Source of the DNA: Parasponia andersonii
Lineage: Eukaryota; Streptophyta; Magnoliopsida; Rosales; Cannabaceae
NCBI GenBank assembly: GCA_002914805.1
Contig: JXTB01000020.1
Location: 1,723,918-1,787,917, forward strand
DNA length: 64,000 nt
Reading direction: 5' to 3'
In this document: positions 13,007 to 24,300 of the stretch, piece by piece
How the letters are laid out: the number at the start of each line of letters is the position of its first letter
Numbering within the stretch: the stretch's first letter is position 1
Notes under the pieces: generated by a model
Told to the model about the DNA's origin: nothing
The model's database searches: none
What the model saw: the letters and a program-made list of their open reading frames with translations, nothing else
Program-made: the position numbers and the translations under genes

Positions 13007-13420
13007 TTGACCAATGTCATGCACCTCGAACAGGGACCACGAAAGCTTCAGCGAGTACCGGATATGGATATTACCTTCACAGACCAAGATGCGAGGGAGG
13101 TCCATTATCCACATAATGATGCATTGGTCATAAAGATCAATTATGGAAGCACACAACTATGGCGAGTATTGGTCGATAACGGAAGTACTGTTGATATCCT
13201 GTATTACGACACTTTCAAGAAGATGGGTTGAATGAAAGTGACCTGAAGTCTGCTGTCACCCCACTCTACGGATTCACTGGTAACAGCATAATGCCTATGG
13301 GCATGATTGAGTTAATGGTCAATGTTGGAACCTACCCTAGGGTTTCAATGGTAATGACCCAGTTCTTGATTGTAGATTGCCCTTCTGCATTCAAAATTGT
13401 ACTGAGGGAACTTTGAGCAG
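13007..13420 (+). pseudogene. Retropepsin-like protease remnant
   Basis: The motif 'VLVDNGSTVDILY' (near 13170-13205) is the D(S/T/N)GS active-site loop of gypsy aspartic proteases. 'ALVIKINYG' before it and 'YGFTGNSIMPMGMIEL' after it match the usual surroundings in plant gypsy elements. It follows gag in the expected order. A short piece resembling the start of RT follows near 13780-13880. Confidence 0.7.
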
Positions 13421-13929
13421 TAACATCGATCTATCATCTTGCTATGAAATTCCCGACTCAACAAGGAGTAAGCGAGGTGCGTGGCAACCAATATGATGCG
13501 AGGACTTGTTATAACAACTCCTTAAAGCTTGCAGTCAAGGATGCGACACCTTGCACAATGATGGTCCAAAGAGAAGCGTCAGGCGAAATGTCAGTCGAAG
13601 CGTCAGGCGAAATGTCAATCGAAACGACAAGCGAAGACCTCAACCCTCGAGAAATCGATGGAGGTCGAAACTGGACCCATTGAAGACTTGGAAGATTTGC
13701 TATTTGACAGGTCCTCCAAGATTTTATAGATTGGAGCGAAGCTTCAAGAACCTGTGCAAGCTTCATTGGTCGCTTTTCTGAAATCTAACCTAGATGTCTT
13801 CGCATGGCAATAATCAGATATGGTGGGGATTGATCCGAATATCATGTCACCACCTCAATATAGATACGGCAATCTACCTATGAGCAAGATCAAAGTAGTG
13901 CACTGACGAGGATTGAGCTCGATCTTTTA

Positions 13930-14180
13930 AAAAAAAGGCGCGAGCAGTCTCAGCTTCGGATCGCATCATATCAACAGCGCACTGCTCGATATTATAATCC
14001 TAAAGTTAGATGAAGAGGATTTGAAGTTGGTAACCTTGTTCTTCGAGACCCTCTTGGGAATGACCATATGTTATTACTACCATCATTCGACCCGGGACAT
14101 ATGAGTTAGCTCGCACTGGCGGACAAAAGATTGAGCATACCTGGAATGCAGGACAACTTCATCGCTATTATCAGTAAATT
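13930..14180 (+). pseudogene. Integrase C-terminal remnant
   Basis: Translation gives 'SYQQRTARYYNPKVR', then 'GFEVGNLVLR' and a final 'WNAGQLHRYY' close to the stop. This is the standard tail of gypsy integrase-containing polyproteins. It marks the end of pol; the element's long 3' non-coding part begins after it. Confidence 0.75.
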
Positions 14181-14231
14181 TTCATGTATATCTTCATGTT
14201 ATTCGTCATTTATCAATAAAGATATCTACTC

Positions 14232-14400
14232 ATTCGTCATTGGTTGATCGTCATTCGTTGTTCGTCATTCATTGATCGTCATTCGTTAATCGTCATTCAT
14301 TGATCATCATTCGTTAATCGTCATTCGTTAATTGTCATTCGTTAATCGTCATTCGTTGATCGTCATTCGTTAATCGTCATTAATTGATCGTCATTCGTCA
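14232..14400. repeat. Minisatellite, ~14-bp unit CGTCATTCGTTRAT
   Basis: About 12 imperfect copies of CGTCATTCGTTAAT or CGTCATTCGTTGAT stand head to tail. Tandem repeats between the end of pol and the 3' LTR are known in Tat/Ogre elements and have seeded satellites in some plants. There are no unique spacers, so this is not a CRISPR array. Confidence 0.85.
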
Positions 14401-15058
14401 TCATCAATAAGGGTGTCTCCTCATCGATCATTTGATTCGACACCTTTTATAGTTTTATGGCAGTCTTCGAACACCATAAGACTCGAGAGGTAGTGGGATC
14501 AGAATATTATCCCCTACTTGCTTCCTAAGGGACTATGCAAAACATCCATTTAGAGGGGTCGGAATTTTAGATCGTCGAAATATCTAAAATTCCTTAAAAT
14601 CTTAAGATTTTCTCCTCGCTTCATGCCTTAGCATGTCATATTACGCAATTTCCCTCCTCGAACAACAAGTAACTAAGCAAAACGTTCATTGTTCGATGTG
14701 ATATATTGCTATATTTATATTTTACCGTGGAACTTTTGAAAAACAGTATTGAGTTTGCATCACTCATACTTACTGTTTTCTTAAGCGACCTAACCTATCT
14801 TAACACAATCATTTTAAGTGTGTTGGATTCAAATCGTAATAGCGTACCGATCAGTCACTTAGTGATTGACTACTTGGTTAAGTTAATTATCTTTTATATT
14901 ATGACTTAGTGTGTTGATTGTTTTGCAGGAATAAATGTCTAACAAGGAAAGCATTCGTTCATTGATAAAAGCTCGCACTTATATGCAAGCAAAGAAATAC
15001 AAATAAGAGGGGATCAAGCCCATATTATTTTGAAGTAAAAAAAAAAAAAATAATATTA

Positions 15059-16690
15059 TTATTTCGCAGATGTGCTCGCCCCACCGTCTCTAGTCTTGGT
15101 AGCTTCATCTTCCCTCCAACTATGGACAAGCTCGACCACGTCTTCACCGAGGATAGAAAAGTCGAAATCCGGATACTCACAGAAGATGTTGTATATGATG
15201 GTCGACGAGGTGATGTCACTAGTTTTGTCTTTGAGCTCCTTGACTTCAGTAGCCTTGAACTCTTCAACAGGCTTGTGAGCCACCTCTGTTGTTATCTCCT
15301 TCATATAATCCGGATGCTCGAAGTTAGTCTTTTCAGGATCTTTAATTTTTTCCTCGAGCTTCTCCTTTTCGAACTTCTCTTTGGCCAGACCTTCGAGCAG
15401 CTACTGCTTCTCTAAATCGAAGGCTTTTTTCTCCTCCTCGCGAGCTTTCTCTTAGTCCTTGAATGCCTGAGTTATCTCGCCGACTTTTTCGGCCTTCTCC
15501 AAATACTCAAGGATTGGGTCATGCATCAAGACAACAGCTGCAACAGTCTGAAAATCTAACACATCAATACCAGAAAAATGCATTAAAAAAAACAAAAAAG
15601 GAAGATACTTACATTTGCCAACATCCTCATCGCAGAACCAAAGGCAACTTTGGCAGATCGTCGCTTCATCCTCTCCTCGCCCTCTTCGGAAGTGAAGCGA
15701 TCAATAAAGGCTGCACTCATACCAACCTTCTCCGGTAATTGATTAAGGAGTGCAAAGAGCTCCTCGTCCTTATCAACCTGGTTTAGTTCCGAAGAAGTGG
15801 CAGCTTCTTTGGATGGTTCGGGATGGCTCATTGTTTGAGGCTGTGGAAGAGGCAAGCTTGTCGGGATGTCCTCGAAGACGACTTTTCAATTTTTGGAAGT
15901 GTCGACCTTCTCTTTCCCTTTCGATGACAATGGATGTATGTTCTCTGGTATCTTGGACTTTGCCATGGACCCTAGAGTGGACAGTGGTGCTCGCAGTCCA
16001 CTACTAATAACCATCTTTATATAGATATGTCAGCAAGCGAGGTGACATAATACGATGATGATAAAAATATGTATATATATATATATAATTACATTCTTGC
16101 TGTTAAGAAGCTGGTGGTGATGCTGTTTCTAGAGATGATGGTTCCGAAGATGAATGGGTGGTAGGTGCTTTTTGCTTCCTAGGTTTGGAAGACGAGACAC
16201 TCTTTTCTGTCTGCTTCCTCGGCTTCTTTTTCTTCGAGCTCGAAGTTCTGGACGAATGGATAGTGGGGTCAGGAAACACGGCTCCCTTTGGAAGCAAACC
16301 GCAAGCGACCAAGTTCTTGGAAGTCCCAAGCTTCTTCCAATCGAATTCCTCAATCGGAAGGTCGTTGATTCTGTACACCCTTGCGAGCTGTTCCCTGGAA
16401 AGTCCAGGCCGTTCCCTGTTGTCTGCGATGGCATATGAGTGCGAATAGAATAAATATGATAATACAGAAAAGGCGATAAATTGAAAAGCTACCTACTAGG
16501 ATTTTGAAAGAAGCTATTATCCGCATAATCAAAGTTGAAAAATAGATTTTTTTCATTTTTTCATGTTGTTGCGAACTTCATAGATTGTTTTTAGTGTCTG
16601 ATTCGACCACTTACTAGCATAAAAAAGCCAAAATTTGACGAATTTGATTTTACTTGATAAAGCCAAACTAACTCTTCAAGTTTGGGGCTT
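15059..16690 (-). pseudogene. Antisense coding-like region of the Tat-like element
   Basis: On the strand opposite to gag-pol, several open stretches lie in order. One has 'YRINDLPIEEFDWKKLG' and a Lys/Ser-rich tail (16103-16378). One has 'LFALLNQLPEKVGMSAAFI' (15583-15855). One ends with 'YNIFCEYPDFDFSILGED' (15059-15304) after a Lys/Glu-rich, probably coiled-coil segment. Pieces separated by non-coding DNA suggest exons. Tat-lineage elements such as Retand and Grande are known to carry an antisense ORF here; its function is not settled. The region abuts sequence A copy 2 directly. The copy is broken. Confidence 0.6.
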
Positions 16691-16696
16691 TCTAAG

Positions 16697-17303
16697 CCTA
16701 ATTTATATTTTAGAATTATTAAAAATTAAGACTTTAACTTTGATCGTCACAAGAGGATACTCCATAATGATCATGAACAGTTACTCTACTCTAGGACCTA
16801 TAAAATAAAACTATGTCTGATATGATCACCGATAAAATCGGCCCAATCGGTGGACCGTAACGATTGAAGGGAAAGAGAATTGTTTTACTCAAAAACATGA
16901 TACGCAAGATCAGCAAAAGCAAATATCCTTTATTTTTTCTTTTAAATTCTAAAAAAGATTAATAGAATATATATTTCCTACGCTTATTTTGATTGTTTCA
17001 AAATAAACAATCTTGAGTTGTTAAGATTTTGTCTGTAGTTGTTAAGATTTGGTTTCTGTAGTTGAATACATCGATTTTTTATTTTTTTGGTATAAAGTAC
17101 TGTGAGATACAAACTTGAGTGGTTGGGTTTTCATCTCACTTTTTTTTAGTGGAAATTTGTCTCAATATAATTGATTTCATTGCTTGTCTGCGATAGTCTT
17201 TTGACATTTTCTTACTGCTTCTTTTTTGAATCTTGTGTATGTAAAAACTTAAGTGGTCGAGTATTGTTCTCGCTATAACTGATGTCATTACGTATCTGCA
17301 TTA
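16697..17303. repeat. Sequence A, copy 2 (in front of the 3' LTR)
   Basis: This is a near-identical copy of 9788-10395, including the GGCCCA-containing block (16839-16857, with one arm changed to TGGACC). It is followed by ACTTG at 17304-17308 and then the LTR. Copy 2 has a 15-base insertion-like difference near 16910 and fewer repeats of the TTTTTATT tract. Confidence 0.75.
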
Positions 17304-17308
17304 ACTTG

Positions 17309-17997
17309 TATTGTACGGTTTAAAATCCTACGTCAGATCGCATGAGTAAAATTAAGTGCGATCTCTTCTGAAAGAGTTACGTGCGACTTTCACCGCATAA
17401 GTTAGTGCAATCTCTTCCGAAAAAGTTACGTGCAACCTCCACCGTATAAATTTAGTGCGACCTCCTCCAAATAAGTTTAGTGCGACCTCCTCCGAACAAG
17501 TTAAGTGCAACCAGAATGAAAAAGAAACTAACTAAGTTTCGTCAAGCGAGTAACTTACAAAGAAAGGGAAAAAAAAGTTTCTCTTTAAAATATCGATCAG
17601 TCATCTCATTTAAGTGATTATCCAGTTATATTGTTACACAAATTGTATTGCCCGATTATACAGTTACTTATTCTCACAATTGGGAAACATTGAGCTATCC
17701 TCACCTATATAAAGGGAGTTCAATGTTTTAGTAAGGGATCTTGGACTTTTTTTGATTTTGGGAGGCTAAAGAATTTTTGGGATAACCTTTTAAAACTTCT
17801 TCTTTCCGGACAACACATTGTAATTGTGAATTCTTGTAATTCTCCAGAAAATAGTAAAAAAGAGTGGACGTAGACTCATTTTTTTTGGGATGAACCACTA
17901 TAAAATTCTTATCTCTTTATTTGTTTTAGTTAATTAATCTTTTTCACACACAAGTGTAATTTTTTTAAATTTATTGTTTACAAAACCTTGGTCAACA
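17309..17997 (+). repeat. 3' LTR (or second solo LTR) of Tat-like element
   Basis: It aligns with 10401-11056 along its whole length, with the same GTGCGACC repeats (17350-17510) and TATA box (near 17706). It ends GGTCAACA, followed by ACTTG (17998-18002). Because ACTTG also stands in front of it, it could be a solo LTR from a duplicated insertion site. Confidence 0.8.
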
Positions 17998-18002
17998 ACT
18001 TG

Positions 18003-19013
18003 TTTTGAATATATTTTTTTTATTGTTTTTTCTGTCGAGTTTTTTTTTTGATAAAGTTATTTGTATGGATTTGTGTAATATTTATTTACTCGTATTGTTT
18101 AAAATGCTAAATCAACCCGCTTTTCCACTCGCATATATAAATAAAATATCTTAGAGTTAAATAAGAGTAATATATCAAGAATTATGCGATGTGTCAGCTT
18201 TTTATTAAAAAATAAAATAATATTTCAAGTAAACTAAGTATATTGATTTTATATCTCAATAAAAAATTAATATGTTATGTGATATTTAGCACTTAAAATG
18301 TATGAAGTATTATTCTTTTAATAATATTATAAAGTATTAAAAAATCTATATATCAAATAATAAGAAAAGACTCGGAAAAAATTCAGCACTCTTCTATTAC
18401 TTTATTCTTTAGGCAGCACACTATAATGAAGTTTTCTCAAATATGTTACTACATAATAAAATTTTTTCGAAAGAAAATAAAAGTGTGCGATTCGAATCCT
18501 ATCCTTTTGTTGGTTATGTTAGTCCCGGAAACTGCATGTTTTTCATTCTCTTTTTAGCTGATATAGATGATTATTTCAAATCAAAAATTAAGATTTAAAA
18601 ATAAGATTCATTTTTATATTTCCAATTTTTTTTCCTTTTTTTTTTGTCTTATCATTTTTGCACCAAACAGACACATTAATATAATTGTTGAATAGTCTGA
18701 GTCTTATCTAACCAAATACAATTCTAATTAATTCATTTCCAATTAATTCCTAACGTAGTCCAGTATAGTTCAACCATCAATTAATTGCGTGTATGTCTTC
18801 ATTAACGTCATCTTTTTACTCTAAATATGCACACAATTACAGACGCAAACACGCGGGCCCCTACAATTGATCTCAATGAGATTTTTTATTTTAAAATGAC
18901 TATATATTAATATGTAATATACAGGGATGGGGACAAAAAAAAAATTTCCAGTGGGGCATTCACTGAGAAAAAGTTTTAGCTAAATTTGGTTTCTCGTTTC
19001 TTATATATATATA
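18003..19013. other. Intergenic, nothing recognised
   Basis: AT-rich DNA with poly-T and poly-A runs. No coding stretch, RNA gene or repeat end was recognised. Confidence 0.5.
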
Positions 19014-19255
19014 GGTTGCCAATCCAATAGGTATTTTTTTCTTTTACCTATGGGTAGGTATTTTTTTTTAGCCGTTGGATCACCATCTAATGGGGATCCA
19101 ATGGCTATAATGAAGTGTATGAAAAGACGTGCATCATTAATGTTCTTTCTCTCTCTTACTTTTTACAATAAAAAAATATAGATGCTAAATTTTTATTGGC
19201 CAAATTGATACCTACTCATAGGTAAAAAAAAAAAATACCCACTGAATTGGTGCCC
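19014..19255. mobile_element. MITE, 242 bp, Mutator-like
   Basis: Terminal inverted repeats of about 46 bp: the left end (GGTTGCCAATCCAATAGGTA...) pairs with the reverse complement of the right end (GGGCACCAATTCAGTGGGTA...), both running into a poly-T stretch and ACCTATGRGTAGGTA. The flanks give a matching 9-bp ATATATATA on each side, but inside a TA repeat, so that is weak support. G-rich tips and a 9-bp duplication would fit a Mutator-derived MITE. No coding capacity. Confidence 0.75.
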
Positions 19256-20301
19256 ATATATATATATATATGTAAAGAGACTTAAATAGTGATTATTTTG
19301 TAAAATTACTAAACATAAATATAAATAAAAACACTACTAATAAGTATAATCATTTCTTTCTTTGTTTCTCGTTCTTGAAATTTTTTAGTAAAGAATCGTA
19401 TCTCTCTTGTTTTTAATAATAAAGCGTTAACTTTCTGTTAATTTTCTTTTTTTTTTTGTGATGGTTCTGTTAACTTCTTTGTTTTTCTTATTTGAGAAGT
19501 TTCTTTTTGAAGGGATTATATTTAGACATATCCTCAAATAAAAGCACCCACTTTTAATACCTTTTATAATTAAAAATATATCCAAATAGAAAATTACAAT
19601 TATAGACAAAACAATTTAGGATATGCACCCCAAATAAAAACATATGTATTGAAAACTTTTGGTTTCGAGCATTTTTTTTTAGTTAAGAATTCATTAATAG
19701 GTTCCAATTTATTCCCTAACTGTTATTTCCGATTGTAGAGTGCCTCTGATGTAGTTGTTTTCCAATCAGGGCTCCCGTCATGATCATCAATAAACTATCG
19801 TCCAACACATATATTCATCAAACTAGTATAATTTCCTTAATGATATCAATGATTGATGACTTAGAGTGAGAGAATGAATAACAAATGTCAATGAGGAAAA
19901 GAATCGGTGTTCACTTGACTATATCTCATCAAATATGCTTTTAATTCCAACGCAATTGGTAATATTAACCTGGCTATTTTTTTCTTAAGTTTTTCAAACT
20001 CAAAAATTATATCTGGCGAAAAACCTAAAGGCAATTCCCCTAGCTTATGAATATTAGTTCCGATAATTTGTTGAAATTTGTAAATTTTGAGGAGCTCTTA
20101 ATTCTTGAATGAAGTTAATGGAAATGGTCCTTTGTTACTTTAATTGCTTTTTTTTTTTTTTTCGTCTTAACTTTTTTGGGAACAAGCAACATCCGTTAGT
20201 TTGTGTATTTTGGTGATCTATATAACTATAAGTAGGAACAAATGAGATAAAGGGTGCAATATATAGATTTTATTACATATAGTAATAGAGAAACTCACAT
20301 A
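19256..20301. other. Intergenic, nothing recognised
   Basis: AT-rich non-coding DNA between the MITE and CACTA element 1. It has several homopolymer runs (poly-T near 20150) and no supported feature. Confidence 0.5.
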
Positions 20302-22290
20302 CACTACTATGAAAATAGTAAATCACGGCAATTAAAAACCGTCGTAATTAAAAATTTCATGACGGTTGATAACTGACATTAATGCAAATGATGTTAAAAA
20401 ATAGCACATTTAACGGTGGTTATCAACTACCGTGAAAGAAACATTAATTACAGACTCTTGACGGTTATAACCCGCTGTTAATGGTAGATTTTTAACAGCA
20501 GTTACCATGGAACTGTCGTTCAAAACCACCCCTAGGGCAAATTTTTTTTCCTTCCCTTAGGTAATTTATAAAATCTATATAATAAAAACCTGCATAAATA
20601 GTCTCATTCGACTTCTACAATCTCTATATCCAGATAAATTCACAAATAAATATATACAACTAAAGTGACTATATAAACAAATATAACACAATATGTGTAT
20701 ACCACTTCTACTTGCAAGTTAATTAACTAAATTCAAAGTTAGACTATTCTATCTAACATATATTTAACATACATAAAATCAACGAATTAGAAATATAACT
20801 TAATACTTGAGCATATTACTAATACTTGCAATATAATTCTGATGAATTATACCAGAAACTAAGTCCAAAAACATAGTCTAACCAATCGAGACTAATCATA
20901 GATGATTGATTATGATTACAGCCCATTCTTCACTCATTTCATTGATGTTCTTTGCTGAATAAATTTCTTGACTACGACACTATAAGTTTATAAACACAAA
21001 TCAAATTTATTAACTAAAAATAACAAGTACATGTGTGAACTTAAATACTTTTACACAAACAAAATAAAGTATTAAGATACTTATATTTGATATAATTTAT
21101 TCTACCGGACTATTATCCTTCACAAAGTCTCACATCATGGGCAAGACATAAAAACCAACTCCACATAATTGGATTGAGATGGACACTTTAATTATAATAT
21201 AGTTAAAATATATAAAAATTAAAAGATTAATAAGTATATATTATAATCGTTATAGCTCATACCTTAATTGTATACTACCTTGGTCATTGTCCCATCTTTT
21301 GTTTGTTCACATTATATATTTGGATTGCACTAAAAGAAAATATATGTCATATTACTAATGGATTAATAAAATAAACAGGTATGAGTTTATTAAATTATAA
21401 ACTACACTAGCCAATTTATGAGATTTTGGGCATCTTGCCTTGGTCGTTGTCCAAGTGGATCAAAGAAATAATTATTTTCTTGGACTATATTAATCACCAT
21501 CAATATCTAATGTTGCTTAATCAAGTCAATATAACCAATTATAACTACAAGAAAACATAAATAACTCAACCATACAATATTTTAGTCAAAGAAAGATAAT
21601 ATTTACTAAAGATTATAAGGAGCTACTAATAACATTCTTTTGCTCACTATATAGAGTCTTTGTGCAAGATTACGGGGACAACTATTATTCTTTACACTAG
21701 AAACTTAGATATGACAGCAGATTCAATAAATTGAAATAAGTGCAATCGTTCCAAACTAAATAGTTCATAGTACAAACACCTAATTAGAAACCAAAATATA
21801 TTATGTTACTATAAATTAAGAAAATATGCAATATGTATATATATTAAAAAAAAAAGAAAATATATTAGTGTACTTACTTGATATACACCAAGATGCATAT
21901 AAATCTCTTAGAAAAGAGAGAAATATATTATATCCTCCGTTCCCACAAAAAGTTGATGCTCCTCAATCTCATACATCTCTTGTTCTATCGGTATTGTAAC
22001 ATAGAAGTTAATGTTGAATTTTGAAATTGTTGAATACAAAGACTTCAATATCGGGGGAAGATAAGGAGTTTGTGCAGGCAATTCTTAATGCATGGTCCTA
22101 ACACTGGATGATAATGAAGGAACCATTTCTTTCTATTGAGGTTGAGTCGTTAACTATACGGGCAATGACACATTTTTCTTCCTTTATAGATATATTTTAA
22201 TTAATTAGAATGATGTATATTGTATTAAAATAGTTGAGTAAAAATTTGAGAATTTACATCATTATTCCCAACTAGTATTAGATATTTTGG

Positions 22291-22494
22291 CTAAGATACT
22301 AGTGTATCAATTGCATTGACAACTACGAAGATATCGGTAGATAGAATGGGAATCAGGAGGACCACATGCTTGTTGAATATCTCTTTGATTGAAACTCGAA
22401 CATGATCCTTGCTTAAATCCATCCCATGAACTGTAGTTGCTCCAGTGTTCACAATGAAACCAGTGACAACTATCTCGTTAGCTGGCTCTACCAT
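22291..22494 (-). pseudogene. CACTA second-protein C-terminal fragment
   Basis: Sixty-seven residues with 'VHGMDLSKDHVRVSIKEI' match 'IHGRELGENNFRVSVEVI' in CACTA element 2 (33732-34016). In both elements the segment lies downstream of TNP2. It belongs to the accessory protein that follows TNP2 in plant CACTA elements; the exact function of this part is not known to me. The reading frame is short and the surrounding protein is lost. Confidence 0.6.
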
Positions 22495-22929
22495 CTACCT
22501 ACACGGTATATACTGCATATTGAATATATTAGTATAATTATATAGTCTACATATAAAGAGCTAGAAAAGCTATACTAGCATAGCTTTTACTGAGATTGGT
22601 GTTGCACTATTGTCTTCTACTTCAGGCATCATAGCATGAAATTCAAGCTCTTTGGGATCATTAATATCCATTTCGGCATCTTCAACATCAACTCTTTCCA
22701 ATAGTCAGTTTCCAACTCTTTCTAACTCAAAGAAAATAGATTTTTTTTCCAACAATCTCTCTTTGTTTCTTCCTTTTCTGTCTCTCATGTCATTTTCCCA
22801 TTTCCTTTCTTATTTCTTAGGCTATTTTTTTTCACAACTTTTCTAAATTTTTTAACTATTTGACTAACTTGTTCAAACATTTCCTCACTACTTAATGGAC
22901 TAGGAGCACTTTCCATCTCCTTTTTCCTA

Positions 22930-24300
22930 TTAAAACACTTTGTATATTTATGATAAGCATGATCAAAGAGGTAGAAATTATTGATGTCCCATATAAGTTT
23001 CTTTATTACAATGCTTCAATCTTATTACATGTGTATGCTCACTACATATTGAGCATGCTTTGTAACCCTTTACATAATACTCAGACAAATTACCATATAC
23101 AATGAAATCATTGATTGTCTATAATAGTACCACCCTCAAATTAAATCTCTTCTTTTTCCTTGCATCATAACAATCGACTCCATCCTTTTTAAATCGTCTA
23201 TCAACGGTACAAATAAACATTTATATCATTCCCAGGTTGTTCAGATCCCGAGATTAATAGGATGAGCATTATAAATCTTCTCTTCATGCACAACCAGAGA
23301 GGAAGATTATAAATAACATGTATAACTGTCCAACAACTATAATTACTACTCATTGAACTATGAGGATTTATGCCATTAGTCGAAAGACTAAGTCTGAGAT
23401 TTCGAGGATCTTCTTTTATTATTGGCCATATGTTATATATTTTTCTCCAAGCAACAAAATCTACTGAATGTCGAGGTTTTCCATCTTTGACTTTTTCTTC
23501 ATTATATCATATCAAACTTTGAACATGTTCTTCATTCCGAAATAACTGTCTAAATCGAGGAATAGATGGAATGTACTACAACACTTATGTTGGAGCCCTT
23601 TTCTTCTCTTGGTTAGAGTGCTTCATAACCTTTTATATCGAACTTTTGCACACGGGACAACTACTTGCATCTACAAACTCTTTGTGGTATAATATATAAT
23701 TATTTGGACAACCATATATGTTTTCATACTCCATGCCCATTGAGCACAATATTTTCTTCGTCTCATACATAGAAGTAGGTATGTTGTTATTTTCTAGGAA
23801 TACCTATCCTAATAATAAAAGCAATTGAGAAAATCTACTATCATTCCCATTACAAGCTTTTAAATTATAAATCCTAACCAAAAATGACAATTTTGTGATT
23901 TTTGAACCAGGATAGAGATCTTTCTTCGCATCCTCCACTAATTTCATGAATTCGTCCAGATGATTAGCAAAGTTTTCTTCAACATCATTAACCATATCTT
24001 CTGGATGATCTTCGTATTCCTCATAAATATATTCCTATCGAGCTCTTTTGTTAGGGAAATTTTCTTCACGTGCTGGTTCTCCATATTATATCCAACTCGT
24101 ATAAGATGTATCTATTCCATTAAAAAATAAATGTCAACTTACATTGACATCTATCATATAATTAATGTTACCACACTTAACACTGGTTATGGAGTCATAT
24201 AAGGATTTACACTATTTTCTTTAGTATATCTTAGGAAATGTGCAATCCTATCTTCATACTCTTTTGACAATCTACTCTTTGTTATTCAACTTTTATCCAT
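22930..24300 (-). pseudogene. TNP2 transposase remnant of CACTA 1
   Basis: It starts at an ATG at 24300 (MDKS.ITKSRLSKEYED), the transposase-associated domain. Next come 'LYPGSKITKLSFLVRIYNLKA' (near 23890), 'NLRLSLSTNGINPHSSMSS' (near 23370), 'SGSEQPGNDINVYL' (near 23240) and 'KGYKACSIC' (near 23060). These are ordered landmarks of the TNP2 family. The ORF has many stops and at least one frameshift. The element's promoter side is toward 25140, where a splice-donor-like CTAG|GTAAG appears on the minus strand. Confidence 0.8.

Larger units (their letters stand above)
10401..17997 (+). mobile_element. Ty3/gypsy LTR retrotransposon, Tat-like, degraded
   Basis: LTRs lie at 10401-11056 and 17309-17997, flanked by ACTTG at 10396-10400 and 17998-18002. 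LTR ends are TGTT...GTCAACA, confirmed by the solo LTR at 53438-54146. A primer-site-like TTGGCACTAGAAGG follows the 5' LTR. Recognisable parts are gag, the protease motif, the start of RT, the C-terminal end of integrase, a minisatellite, and a coding-like region on the opposite strand before the 3' LTR. An antisense ORF in that place is known from Tat-lineage elements such as Retand and Grande. Most of RT, RNase H and integrase is not recognisable; the copy is broken. The LTRs differ at about one base in 8-12 by eye, suggesting several million years. Confidence 0.85.

Noticed and set aside
14232-14400. CRISPR-like array
   Set aside because: Units are head to tail with no unique spacers and lie in a plant retrotransposon; it is a minisatellite.
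15072-16448. Several plus-strand open frames of 68-97 codons
   Set aside because: They mirror the antisense coding-like stretches on the minus strand and show no family motif.
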